Assembly: GCA_959347315.1 (NCBI GenBank)
Contig: OY365810.1
Location: 21,791,835 to 21,855,834 of the forward strand
Source of the DNA: Bimastos eiseni
Taxonomy: Eukaryota; Annelida; Clitellata; Crassiclitellata; Lumbricidae
Length of the DNA stretch: 64,000 bases
Reading direction: 5' to 3'
A model generated the notes under the pieces. The model ran no database searches, was not told the origin of the DNA, and worked only from the letters and a program-made list of their open reading frames with translations. The number at the start of each line of letters is the position of its first letter. Position 1 is the first letter of the stretch. The translations under genes were made by a program, and so were the position numbers. Below are positions 1 to 12,600 of the stretch, piece after piece.

Positions 1-2514
1 AGATGAAAGGTTAGCCGATCTGTAGTCCGTCTTGTAATCAGAAGAAGAGAGTAGGTTTGAGTTAGAAGTCAGAGTATAGGCGTTTAGTCTGTGCAGTTGA
101 GATTCACCCAAAGAGGCAGAAAGTGACAAGTTAGAGCTACACTGAAGGTGAAACATTGTGTAATTCTAAAAGAAGACAAAAATTATTTATCGAATCAGAC
201 AAAACCAATTCTTACCGTGAGATTGCGCGATCGTAGATTGAGTTTACTGCAATGTTAGACGCTCTTGGTGAGTGACGGCTGACAGATGACGCTATTAGTT
301 CTTATCTGAACTTGCAATAATCACCGGCTGCCTAGAAACAACGATGAATCTAACTTGTCTGTTCTAACGAAAATGGTATAATGTAAGCGTTCATTCCCCG
401 TTGTATCTTTATATAAGGACGCACGGAGTCATTCAGACGTTTGGAGTCACTCAGCGATCAGAGAGATGAAAGAAAGGTAATCACTTTGATTGAATTTTCT
501 TAAGCCGCGATCGAGTAAACGAACTTTGATTTTTAAGCGGGACTTTGTTAATCTCTTTTTGGCTGCCGCTTTCGCGTGGATATGTTTGCTCAGGAACAAT
601 CATCGAAGAAATGTAGCGTTACACTAAAGGCTGTCGGTGTAGTATCTTATCTTCAAAGAACTTCGCATCTTTTCTTTTGAGGTTCCAGTAGGTGAGCATC
701 TTCGTTCTTTGAAGGCAACACGCGCTAAACAATTGACTTCAAACAACATTTTGCCGACGCCCTTTTATGTAGGCCTATTTGCTGATCTCTCATTGTCTTT
801 CTGAAGAACCGGACGAAGCTTATGGACTCTTATGCAAATAATGTAGACGGAAGCGGTGAATAACGGCGGTGCATGAAACCAAGATCGTGTCGACATTGCT
901 TATCCACCGCCGTTACGCATGGTTTCTCGCGCCGGACAGTCAGTCGGTCACTGAAAGAACTTCAGCAGATGATGCAGGACATTGACGGAGCCACAAGCCA
1001 CAAGCCACAAGATCAGCGATGACAAGTGTTACACGTTCAATGGTATCGACCTTCAGGGATTTGAGCGTCAATTTGTCAGTCTACTAATTCATGCCTTACA
1101 TCGAATACCCGTGTCGATGAGTGCATCCTTTGAGTGCACTATCGTGCACCATGGAAGTCAACCCCTACACAAACCCACACCTACGTACCCACATAATTTT
1201 ATAGATGGAAGGACTGTGACGCGGTGGTGTTGCAGATATGTTAGGTAGATACTTCGGTAGGTAGGCATGAAAATGCAAATCCTACAAGTCGACGCGACAC
1301 ACGATGTGCCAGGTAGCCAATGAAATTTTTCTATATTAGTTTTATGACACATTCAGACTAAAGTCAATCATTTGGTGACCTATATGATGTACATTTAATG
1401 ACACATGGAGCAAATTGGCTAATGATGGACCGAGTTATGATGGCTTCACCCATTCTAGCATTTATTCGTAAACTTAGCATAACACGATGTTTCAAACACG
1501 TGCGTATATTATATGTAGCGAAACCCTGGAGGCCAAAATCAATGCCACACGAGCGATGACGAATTGTCTGTTGTTCATATGTGACAACTTGTTAGTTACA
1601 CAGTGCGCAGCTTTGATCCTGATTCCGAAGCGCGTCAGGCTAAAAAAGACTGATAAATTTGTCAGAGTCTTATTGCTACCCATTTGGTCTGCTTGCAGCT
1701 ACTGTTAGTGCATTGAAGCTATGGGTTGGTATATTTGTCAAGAGTGTAGGCCTAAGCTATTTCGCTCTTTGAAGTTAACACGCTCGCCGAAAAAGAAACT
1801 TGAACGAGTTTAAATCAAATGGCCGTTGTTGTACTTAACTAAATTCAAGGCTACCGGTCAGATGTGAAAGAAAGTCATACATTATGTCGATTTTTTTGCG
1901 ACACCGTTCCTTATCGACGATGATTTGCTGTCGCCCTCCTTCTTTCTCCAGGCTTGGGACTGGCACTGTCAAAGTCCAAACAGTGGCAGGGTTACATCAT
2001 GCATTAGAGCATAATAGAGGAGCGGACAAAGTCACTGCGACGACTTCCGGCGAACTTGAAAATCAATAGGGCCTCGAACCTGATTTATTTATATAGCATT
2101 AACTCAAGAAGTAGCGAAGTCTTTGGTTTCTTAATAATTCTATGATCATAAAATACCACGAATAGTTTAATAACAAAACAGCTGTGTCAGTTGAAAAATG
2201 CGAAATAGGCCTTAAATGAATTAATCAACGACAGCGTTCGTGCCCCAATCCATATTCCGAGTTACACAAAAGAGATCTGCTAAAAGCTTTAATTAGCCTT
2301 TTCCTGATATGTAGGCCCATACGGTTCCCGCTAAATTCAAAACTTACAACCAAACGGTAGGCATGCTTTTAAATGCTCACGAACGTTAACCAATTACAAA
2401 CAAAATCAAAACCTGACAACTGCAAATCCGTGTTCATGATGTTATTGACTGGCTAAAAATGCGCTACATAAAAATCCAGATATACAAATCTGATTTCTAT
2501 GCATTATTTCCATC
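1..2514. other. Intergenic DNA, no supported gene
   Basis: I see no exon or recognisable element here. Open frames at 982-1248, 1487-1708 and 1884-2069 are short and have no family motif or splice context. An 11-bp inverted repeat (861-871 with 905-915, taacggcggtg against caccgccgtta) could form a stem with a loop of about 33 nt. A possible core promoter at 409-476 is listed separately. Confidence 0.5.
409..476 (+). promoter_or_regulatory. Possible TATA promoter and first-exon donor
   Basis: A TATATAAGG motif at 410-418 is followed by two initiator-like words, TCATTC (429-434) and TCACTC (447-452). A splice-donor-like AAAG|GTAATC follows, with the exon ending near 476. The order TATA, initiator, donor is what a short non-coding first exon would show. 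The spacings (about 21 and 39 bases) straddle the usual 28-32, and no downstream exon was found, so this is only a candidate. Confidence 0.2.
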
Positions 2515-2912
2515 TTTGGTTTGTCATTAATGGCTGTGGTTCGAGGCTTGAACGAGCCAGTGAGCTTCTTCACCATTTGGAATACATGTCTGGTGTTACC
2601 TTTCCTTTCGTTCTCCTCCAGCTCGTTGCATAACGTCTCAAATTCCGACTGCTTGTCTCTTCGTAACATCCGTTGTAACTCATTTCGTAGAATTTTTTAC
2701 TCTTGTGGAGACTTTGTTTTTGCATCTCTTTCCTTTCTTATTAATTCAAAGGTGTCACTGGCGATCCAATTCTTTCGCTTGTTGCAGTTCTTCAATAGTG
2801 TTGTTTTGGCGGCATTCAGAGTGATCTCTGTAAGTTCATCTGGTGTGTGTGGTTCGGCAATTCCCCCAAGTGCTTCGAATCTGTTAGTTATTTCAACTTG
2901 GTATTGTTGTTC
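2515..2912 (-). pseudogene. Non-LTR retrotransposon fragment (linker before RT)
   Basis: Read on the minus strand, one frame gives the segment that lies between the endonuclease and the reverse transcriptase in many LINE polyproteins. It contains YQVEITNRFEALGG, then RKNWIASDTFELIRKER, then LRNELQRMLRRDKQSEF, then NTRHVFQMVKKLTGSFKPRT. A TAA (after KTKSPQE) interrupts the frame once. The match is lost below about 2515. Neither the endonuclease nor the RT core is present, so this is an isolated decayed piece. The same linker type is seen in the longer LINE at 27055-29015, but the two are different families. Confidence 0.75.
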
Positions 2913-2929
2913 TATCTAATTGTTTCTGA

Positions 2930-3757
2930 GTTTCTCTAAGTCTAGGAGAAGAAGTTGATGGTTCGTTTCTTTTTAATCTTATTATTATATTATTGATTAA
3001 ACGCCATCTGGACGTCATCGTCGTCTGTCTAACCACAGCGTCTATAGGTGGCGGTTGTGTTACCCTTGATTACATTAGTGTATAATAAAATTGAGTCAAT
3101 CTGCGCTAATGTGCATTTAATATGATATTTATCTTCACTATTAATTGTACTAATTTAACTGCTTTCGTATTATGTAGTAACTCTTCCGTATATGACTGAA
3201 TTTTAAAAGTTATTCACCGCTGTTAGATTAGCCTCGTTGAGCTACCTCTTTTGAGCTACCTCTTTTGAGCTGTCAAATTACCATTATAAGGCTTGACGAG
3301 AACAAAACGTTATTGCTATAGTAGGTTTAAGCTGTAATTGCTGTAATATGCCACGCAAATTTCTGTTGACTGTAACGGCCTCTGTAGTCAAAAGCCTCCG
3401 GCTGCTCATTCTCCCCAGTTGTTCACACTGAGGGAGACATTCAAAGCAAAAACAAACAGCCTAGGCCTACTGCGTTACGGGCGTACTGGTTTGTAACATT
3501 CCCTTCTGGGGAATCTCTGAAGTGGGTCTTCAGTTGTTTACTAGAGTGCTCAAAGGGACAATTAAATGCTTAAAGTTAAACGAGAAGCTCTGATCAGCCA
3601 AAAACACAGGTTATGCAAAGCAGAAGCTTGAAAGGTAGCTTCAGACCGTATGGCAGTGCTCAAATAGAGCATCGATCAATGATTAGCCTCTAGGTCAGAT
3701 TAGTCCAATACGCGAGCCGCACGCGGTCCGTGGGTGGATTTTAAGTGGCCCGCTACG
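2930..3757. other. Intergenic DNA, nothing recognised
   Basis: AT-rich sequence without a supported exon. There is one short direct duplication, gagctacctcttt, near 3239-3268. No element ends could be recognised. Confidence 0.4.
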
Positions 3758-3941
3758 CAGGGCCGTACCGAGGGCGGTTCCAGCGGTGCCGTGGCACAGG
3801 GCACAAATACTGAAGGGGCGCAAATTTCAGATTGGAATAACTTTAATCATTCCATAAATTCACTTTCTTGAAAAATGTGGGATTGCCAGATTAGGCCCTA
3901 ATGCTAGGCGCAGGGCGCAATTATAGCTTGGTACGGCCCTG
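3758..3941. mobile_element. Small MITE with CAGGGCCGTACC ends (hAT-like)
   Basis: The segment starts cagggccgtaccgag and ends ttggtacggccctg, giving inverted ends of about 12-13 bp around a 184-bp core with no coding potential. CAGGG-type termini are common in hAT-derived MITEs. The flanking 8-mers do not match, so the target duplication is either lost or I have the boundary wrong by a few bases. Confidence 0.5.
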
Positions 3942-4613
3942 TGTATCACATCAAACGTTTCGCATCATTTCAATAGTACTGTTCCTGTGTCAGTCTTTCC
4001 CTCACTCCCTTCCTCCAACTGCATTAATTCCTATGTGTTTGGTTTCAAGAATACGGCCAGAGTGAGTACAGATTGTGGCGGGGAATTCTTCCACGTCTCT
4101 CCCAGACATTCTATAATTTTTTAATTGGAAATTTCGAATGTCCCAAAAAAGTACTGGGGCGAAACTATTTCCCTCGCCCCAGGACCTTGACAAGTACTGG
4201 GGTGAATGGCCTTGTTGCCTCTGTGTAGTTGGCGCCTATGCACTGTTATCTACTTTGAACCATCTGATGAATGGCTTAAGACATTACTTACCCACGCACT
4301 TCGATAATCGTTTACCATAAGCCCCATCCAATATGATTGTCAGTTGTTGAAAGTAGGGGGCTTCCTTCAAAACGAGGAGCAATCTCCTTTGGAGCTTCTG
4401 TTGTCCATCTTTTCCTATTTAGTTAAATGATTTACTTAATCAGTTAGTATTCTTAAAACAGATGAATGTTGTTTTGCTGTGTAATGAATTGTCAATGATG
4501 GTTTCAATAAACTTCTATTCCATCTATTCTACTAAATTATAATATTGTTTGCTACACAGCCCAGTCTTGGTCTTCCTTTGGTTCTATTTCCTTCAAACCT
4601 TGCATGTAGTGAA

Positions 4614-4690
4614 GACTCAAATGGTGTGACATGCATAGAGAATGCCACTTGACCAGTGGCATTCTCTACACATGTCACACCATTAGAGTC
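4614..4690. repeat. Near-perfect 36-bp-arm hairpin
   Basis: Arms 4614-4649 and 4655-4690 are reverse complements at 33 of 36 positions, separated by a 5-nt loop (tgacc). The mismatches are one near the outer end and two adjacent ones mid-arm. This is pre-miRNA-sized (77 nt), but the tight loop and nearly full pairing fit a recent palindromic duplication or MITE core equally well. The sequence codes for nothing recognisable. Confidence 0.7.
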
Positions 4691-4940
4691 TAACTTTTTC
4701 CGTCACGACGACATAGGAACTGTCTTAGACATAAACATTTGAAATCTTATATAGATAGTCTCAACACAGGCCCATAGGAAAGTGGGGGGTGCACATTCCA
4801 CTTAGAATGATGATTTGCTTAATGTGTTATATCTATACCTATATTTACATTGTCTAATAACCATTGACTGACCCAGGCCTAGTACAAAGCTTATAGCTAC
4901 GATGATGAGATGCAAAAACTGAGGGTCCTCTTATTATTTG

Positions 4941-4941
<1 letters not shown>

Positions 4942-4971
<30 letters not shown>
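4942..4971. repeat. (TA)n microsatellite
   Basis: Uninterrupted TA dinucleotide run, 15 units. Confidence 0.95.
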
Positions 4972-4975
<4 letters not shown>

Positions 4976-6390
4976 ATGAAGAAGGGAATCATCAGTGCCA
5001 CTGCTTTGTGAGTACATGTGTGCATACAAAATAAGAAAACTGAAACAAGATACATTTATGATCCAAGCTGTTTAGTCTTAGCCATCATATATGCAGCATG
5101 ACAACCATTGATGGCTATTATAATACACAAGCTGGTCAAGCTCCAGCTGCATGCAGATGGCGTAATTTAGTAAACGTTCACGGACAATAAAATATTGAAG
5201 CCCAGTCTAACAAATACAAATATTAAAAATTAAGTCATAATTGTCTAAAAGCAACAAGCAGAAACATCTGAACCTTTGAGGAATGCCCAATAAAATCTAA
5301 AAAAATCGGCAGTTCTTGCATTTGGTAAATAAAATTTTTTTTAGATGCATTCAAAACTATAAATCATTAACGAAAATATTCCTATCTAAAATAAGAACAT
5401 CCATGAAAATACTTTTAAACATGCACATTAATAATTAATTCGTATAGCACCACTGCAGGAAAGTAATTGGAGCACTCTATATGCTAGTCCAATGTGGCTA
5501 ATTGTCACTTAGAACATTCACCAGTTAGCAAACATCTTTATATGACTGGAATTTTCATATGACCAGTGGGGGCCCGCCAAGAGATCACCAGATAGAGTTG
5601 ACAAACGACAGACAGTTCAGAATAGAATTGAAGATGAGTAGCGATGATTGATTCATATATGATCGATGGTGCAGAGTTGTCCTACCATCCAACAACGATC
5701 TCTCACAGATGGAAGGCTACGGGAAATCTCTCATATCACCATAAACGTTCAGAACATGCATTTATCGCCCATCGAATGGTAAGTACTGAAGACATTAAAT
5801 TATTGATGTTCCACTCCAAAGACTCTCTGCCCATTCTCTACCAAACAGGGCATAAGCAGGTCTCTAGGGCTAAGGTTCGATCATTAGCTGGAACCAGTCT
5901 ATCTCAAGACTATCTCAATCCAAAAAAAGGCAGAATTGCAGTAAATCCATGGTCAAATTATAATTTCCGCACACAGAATCAGCAACAGTACTAGTCTAAC
6001 CTGCCAGAATTGTCAAGCAAATGCTACATTTAGACAATGTAATCCACAAAAATGATTCTCACGGTTGCCCACGAAACATGGCTGCTGACTGATTAGAAAG
6101 ATTTAGTGCATGTACTTGGGAAGCATATAATAACTGGATAAGCAATTTAGCACATGAAAAGCCTATAGTTTCATCAAAATTGCAACATTCTAATCTGCAA
6201 TCAGCTTAAACAAATGAAAGAACATTTATCAGAAGTCAACATTTTCAACGATTCATGAAGTACCAACAAGCAAAAATCAAATAAAGTGAATTTAGATATC
6301 TTGATATCATAATGCCTTCAGTGTGGCATAATGTATGTAATTTAAGTAAAAATTAATATCAGCCTTTCATGGCATTCACATTGACTGTTA
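4972..6390. other. Intergenic DNA downstream of gene A
   Basis: No element could be named. A 116-codon open frame on the plus strand at 5644-5994 (starting MIDSYMIDGAEL) has no recognised domain and no clear splice context, so I do not call it a gene. This stretch lies 3' of gene A on the minus strand and may hold its 3' untranslated sequence. No obvious AATAAA for that strand was found just below 6391. Confidence 0.4.
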
Positions 6391-6607
6391 CTAGGCACTA
6401 ATGCTGTCACTAATAAGTGTGATCAATGGAGTGACTGAAGCATGGCCTGAAGAGCCAACATCCAAGCAAACAACATCAACTGTGGTAGAATGGCGGGCGG
6501 AAGCACCATCACGGACAGCAACTGTGGCATTGAAACCAGAGTCATCCTCCACATCACTGGTACAATCGTACGCAATGTGACGGTTTACAGCTCTCTCCTT
6601 TTTCACA
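6391..6607 (-). CDS. Gene A, last coding exon
   Basis: The acceptor follows a pyrimidine-rich tract (ttccttctttgtggattcag). The first base completes an AAT codon begun by the previous exon. The frame then reads VKKERAVNRHIAYD and ends LISDSISA followed by TAG. The length, 1 + 72 codons, fits the phase left by the upstream exon exactly. The alternative is that the gene stops at the TGA at 7430-7432 and this exon is not used. Confidence 0.55.
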
Positions 6608-9600
6608 CTGAATCCACAAAGAAGGAAACACATCATTATTACTATTATTACTACTATAATGAATTTATAATGCTTGGAGGGATCATAAAGACATTTTAGT
6701 TTAATGGCTCTCACCGCCCAGACATCCACGAATTCACTCAGTAATGTGGATACACTTTAAAAAAAAACATAATTGTCCGCAGTCCTATTTTGTATTGATT
6801 GACTGGGTATGCCAAGTGGTAGCCTGTCATTCCACGGTCCAGCATTGAAATGTTGCCTATCAAGCACACCTCAACAAGACAAACATCGTAAACTCAGGGT
6901 ACGATTTGCCCCCAAAAGAAGAAGGTTCGCTGATGAGAGTTTCTTATTTCTGAAGAATTCAGCAGTATACCAACACCCTTTGGAACCAAATGTAGCTGAA
7001 GCTGGGGGCCAAATCCACCTGGCCTCTGGGATATCGGACACTGCCTAAACCACCCTTATTCTCCTAAAATGACCAAAATCAATGAAAGACAATCAGCATT
7101 TTTATCCATAGATCATACCTTAATACGAAAATCAAACTTTTGCTCATCTTGAATATATATATATAAGAAGAAATGCTTAATTTCACAAAGGTTAATTCAA
7201 TCAAGGTCAACATGATAGGTGACAGGACACAAAAAAGAACCCACATCTTAAACTATTCATGTTCTCCTCAATTAACCAAAAAAAACTGTTCTTCATAATA
7301 GTTTTATAGTTTTCTCCACTTGAGATTTTTAGCAGAACCTATTTAGGGAGGTTTGGCCAGACCTCGTTAGCACTAAAGAGGAAAAAATCAAAAATTAAGA
7401 GTAAAAAAATAAATTAGCAACAGAGTCGCTCACTTTTTCTCATTTTCTTTACTGGATAAATTCTGCTTTGAGTTCTTGTCAGAACCTTCTGTTAAGTGTC
7501 TTCCATCAAAGTCTGGAATACTGCAAACATTACTTTCTAAGCCATGTAAGCCTTTGCTGTCTTGGTCTTCAGTGCCATTAGACTTCCTTTGAAAAGACAA
7601 TCGCAAGTCTGCTTCATTCCTAATATCATCCACCTCTCTCGGCACTGACTTATTCAAGTGTGGCTCTTCATGACACCTCTGCATGACTGCATCTTCTTGA
7701 CATGACCTAAATTCTCCATTTTCCATTTGGAACGATTCTTGGAAGCTGACATCTTTTTCGGATGACTTATGCATATACCTCAGGCTTTGATTATTATTGT
7801 AAGACATGTGACCAGGTGACAGACAATCACTTCCAGCCTCTGCTTTAGCCAGAGATGCAGCAGATGTCAAATTATATCCAGAAACGTTGTGTTCAAGCTC
7901 TTCAATGAGATGTACTGGCAATTCACTGTCGGCAGATTCACAAAATCCTACCTCACTGTGAGTGTGCAGATTTTCTGAATCTAGATTTCTTCTTTCATTT
8001 TCTAAGGAGTGCAATTCAAAGACATAATTCACTTCACCTTCTTTCCTTTGAAGCCCCATCTGTCCAGTTACATCATCAGTTATCTTCTGCTTTTCTAATG
8101 ATATTTCTTCAATTGATCTTCCATGGATGTCACCCATCCCATGGTCACCTCTCCTCACAGATGCATATAATGCTCCTTCAACTGCACATATTTTTGATTC
8201 CCCATCTGACTGCTCTAAATAATTTTCTTTAACATTATCTCGCTCTGCTGCATCACTTGGCACTTCGTAACATGACATCATATTTGGAATAAATATCTTT
8301 GAATCTGCTTCGAAATCATTTGCTTCCTCTTGCAGTAGTGACACTTCTCTAGCCATATTATTACCAGCATTCTCAATCTCTGCTTCAACTGATGGCCCCT
8401 CGAACAGTGATTCTTTGTTACCAGAACAAAGAGCCCTGTTGGCTTCTTCACATAATTTATCCATTTCATACTTAACTTCAAATTTAGCTGTTCTTGATCC
8501 AGCTTGTGAGATTCCAGTTATCAACTGCCCATTGCTTGTTTCAAATTCTGATGAGTTTCCGTCATGCAGTCGACAGATATCAGCAGATAAGGAACTCTTC
8601 TGACCTCTTGCGTCTCCCTTGTCATAGGTCTCATCAAACCAACCTGGTTCTCTTTCAGCCATTGACTTTCCATCAAAACAATTCTTCTCTAATTCTGTTG
8701 CAGGTAGCAAAATTTCTTCTCCTGATATTTCATCAGTGTGACCGTCAAACTGTGAATTGACCCTGAAATCAACTGTTCTTGCTCCTTCAACTGATGCTTC
8801 TTCAATATTTCTAACACCATTATTGCCAGCTTTACCAGTTAATACCTCCTCATAGGACCACTTATCTGCATCACCTACTGACGTTTCCTCACAAGACAAT
8901 CTACAAGCATCACCCGTCACTCCTTCCACAATTGAAGCATCACCCGTCACCCCTTCAACAATTGAAGCATCACCTGCCACCTCTTCAACAAATGAAGCAT
9001 CACCCATCACCCCTTCCACAATTGAAGTTTCAAATATGACTCCAGAACTATCTACCACATCTCCATTAATTTTCTTGTCTATTGATTTCTCTGTGTTATC
9101 CTCAACATCTAAATTCTTTGTAAAGCTGTTCTTTCTGATTTGCAAGTCTTGGCTTGTGCTAACTGTTGGAATTGGAACTGCATCAATGTTGCAACTAATC
9201 CATTCGACCTTAAAGTTGATGCGCAAATTCTCATTAATGCAGTAGAACTACATAGATCAAAAGACAAAAACATTGACATTAGTCGAAGAAAGTGTTCTAG
9301 CATATATTGTATAAAAACTTTGAATGTAAAATTCATTTAAAGAACAAAAACATTTCACCTGAAATTCAGTTTTGACATGGAATTAACTGATCTCAGGGGC
9401 TGTGAATAACAGGAGAAGGAAAACTTCTGATAGAGGCAAATTTCAGGGGCAAAGGACTGCATCTACTGACTTCAAAATTCAACCTCAAGCAAAGCTGGAG
9501 CGTAAGGCTAATTTCAAATCTACAAGATTCAAAATTGGAGCCTGATAATAGGACACTATGGGAGATTAAGAGATTTTCAGCCAAGGAAAAACTCAAGGAC

Positions 9601-12600
9601 TTCAGAATATCCCATAGATTTCAGCTCAAGACAGACGTTAAGAACCTCTGAAAGTTAAAGAGCTTTAAGCATAATAGAGAAAAGTCAATAAACTCCTACA
9701 GTTTATAGAGATTTAGACTAAAGAGATAAGTTAAAGAATCAAAGAAAATTTCATAGATCTCAGCTGAAGAGAAATCTAAATCTGAAAGAGGTTGGAAAAT
9801 TTCAGAGATCAAATCATACCACACACAAGCTACTTTATTGATCAACAAATCAAAAGTTCACGGATGTCAATGCAAGCCTGTAGCAACTGCATGCATAAAT
9901 GACTGGATGGCCAACTAGTATTACTGAGTTCAGATTAGATGATAATCATGAAACATTTGAGGAATTGTTATTGGTAAGCATTGAAAGATAAAAATAAAAC
10001 AATCTTGGTAAAAAAGTTTAAGTTTTGGCTAAAATACTATTTGGGTAACTAGGAATCATTCCAGTAATTTCAGACCATGCATTAATGACAGTCCATAGAA
10101 GACTTTGTGATACAACAATTTCAAATTTGAGAAATTTGTAAAAAAGAAACTTTTCAGTTGTTTGGACATAAAAAATCTACAGCAGAGTAGGACCTTTCTG
10201 AAGGCCATTCATTATTTTAAAAGAATCAACATTTACTGAAAGCAGCTACACACCTCTTTTCTTTCATCTTCTACTTTCTTCACTTCTGCCAACCATCTGT
10301 GTTGCTCTTCCTCAACCATCTTCTCAAACAAAGGATCTTTCTTCATATTACAACTGATGGGCAACTGAAGAGTTCCACGATTTTCTGTCTTCTTTTCCAC
10401 AGCCCTAACCAACAACCAACAACAACACATGGTCAAAATCTTTCTATAAATCCATTTAATTACAATGCAAGATAATGATATCCAATGTAGTATAATTTCA
10501 GACACTGCTATTCACATACCCTGAACTGCACCAAAGCTGTACCAATATAACCGTTTGCAGATTGTGTGATTACAGCATATAGACAATTATTGCAATAGCT
10601 GTAACTGATTATGAAGTAAATTATTTCAAAATTTTTTTAATCAAAATGTTTTAAATCAAAACACAGTTCCCCTGATTTAATGCAACTATGTGTTTTGCTC
10701 CTTGCCATAATGAAAACGGTGGGCTGTTGTCAAATACTACAAACGAGCCGCAGCCAGACATCCGGATGGGGCCATAGACTAATACAACAATTCCATCCAA
10801 GATAGATTTTTAATATTCCAGCCATATCTGCTCCAGTTCATCCTCTATTCCACAGTTCAAAGGAAAGCATCTGTTTTAATGCACACCTAACTGTTACTCA
10901 ATTCACTGTTCTGTTGCTAAAAAACAAGATTTAGAAACTCATTTGATCCATCAGACATTCGTAGATGTAGAAGCTTCTAAAAATTCTGTCCAAAACAAAT
11001 GTCTTCACAGCGATGAACTAACAGGCAACAGTAATCACCTCTTAGTTTGACTCAGTTTTGGGGGAATTCCTCTCAGTACTTCTTTGCGCTTCTCGTCTGG
11101 TCCTCTCGCAGCTGAGATTTGTCTCAAGTTGTTTGCCTTTACAAGCTGAGGAACTTTATGTGTATTCCATTCTTTATCACAGTTCAAGTCTTTTAACTGC
11201 AACAAACATGGGGGTGTAAAATGTTGTTGAAACATTGCCTTGTAACCAACATACATTTGTTAATACAACATACGTTAATATCTATTATTAGCTACTTCAC
11301 GCTAAACTTCTCTGTTCCACTTTCATGTGCTATCCACAACCAAATATGGAAAGTATCAGATGCAATTAGGGACATTAAATGAAAACTGGAATTCTGGTAT
11401 TCGGTTTAAAAAATGGTAACTGGTTTATGTCACTTGCAAACTGGTATTCGATTTTTTATATTTTTTCGCCTTATTATTTATTTCGTCTATCCCGGATTAA
11501 TTTCCATAGGAAGATGCTTCAAGTAAGTCGGCCAACTTCAAAGGTACAGATGCGGCTAAGCAAAATATTTCCCGTCCGCATCTTCCAACAGAGTAATTTG
11601 TCGAGACAAGAATAACATTGGTACCTGAGCTAGGGGAAAGGTAACCTAAGCATCACTTAGACAGAAGACCTGACTTCAAAGCACCCACTTAAACACTTCG
11701 GTATCGAGTGTTGACGCTGCATTGCGATATATAATACATGAAATAACGTAGAGTTGTGTTATATTACAATTTACAATATGTTTCTAAGAACACCAAGAAA
11801 AACCGGTAACTGGTTTGCCCCCCAAAAACGGTATTAACAACCTAGATGTAATTGAAAATCATAATTGTATCAATATAAATGTTAAATAATGTCCAAAAAA
11901 AAATTATATTCTGGAACTATAAATGCATACTAAAACAAAATTCCAGTTGTTTCTTATTTGTTAGATCATCTATTAATCCTAAGTTAGTCTGCAACTGCCC
12001 ATTAGACCCCATCAAGAACCTCACTAAGCGACTTTGAAGAGAAAGACAGCGTGAAGCAGCTGAGGTGTGGGAGAACAGCAGGAAAGAAAAGACATGAGAG
12101 CAGACAAAAGAGAAGAAGAAGACGAAGAAAAGCAGCTCTTGTCGATTTTCTATAGCCTAATTAGTGTAATTTCACAATTACAAAATGACCTCACATAAGC
12201 AATTTTATGTAACATTGTGTCAATACTATTAACTATAATTGATTTTAATTAAGATTGATGAAACCTGAAGGCTGATGAGAAATAAACTGCTGTAAGGAAA
12301 TGCAATTGAAGTAACCTACATTTCACTTGATATACTATATACAAATAAAATACAGAATAATATAAGATGTTGAACAGATGATGAAGTGACCAGAAACTAA
12401 AAAACTCGGGATAGCTCCCTAACCTGTGAATCTGATAGAGTTGAAGGAGACTTTTGATTCCCACTCTTCATGTTTTTTAATCCGTCTCCTTGGTGAGATT
12501 GACGGAAGCCCTGGTTTTGCCACTTGGAATGTCTTTCGTTACCACTGGAACATGTTTTCCTTGGTGGGTGCATTTTCAATGTCTTGTCATTTGACTTAGG

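Noticed and set aside
5644..5994. 116-codon open frame on the plus strand
   Set aside because: No recognisable domain and no neighbouring exons; length is within chance for this AT content.
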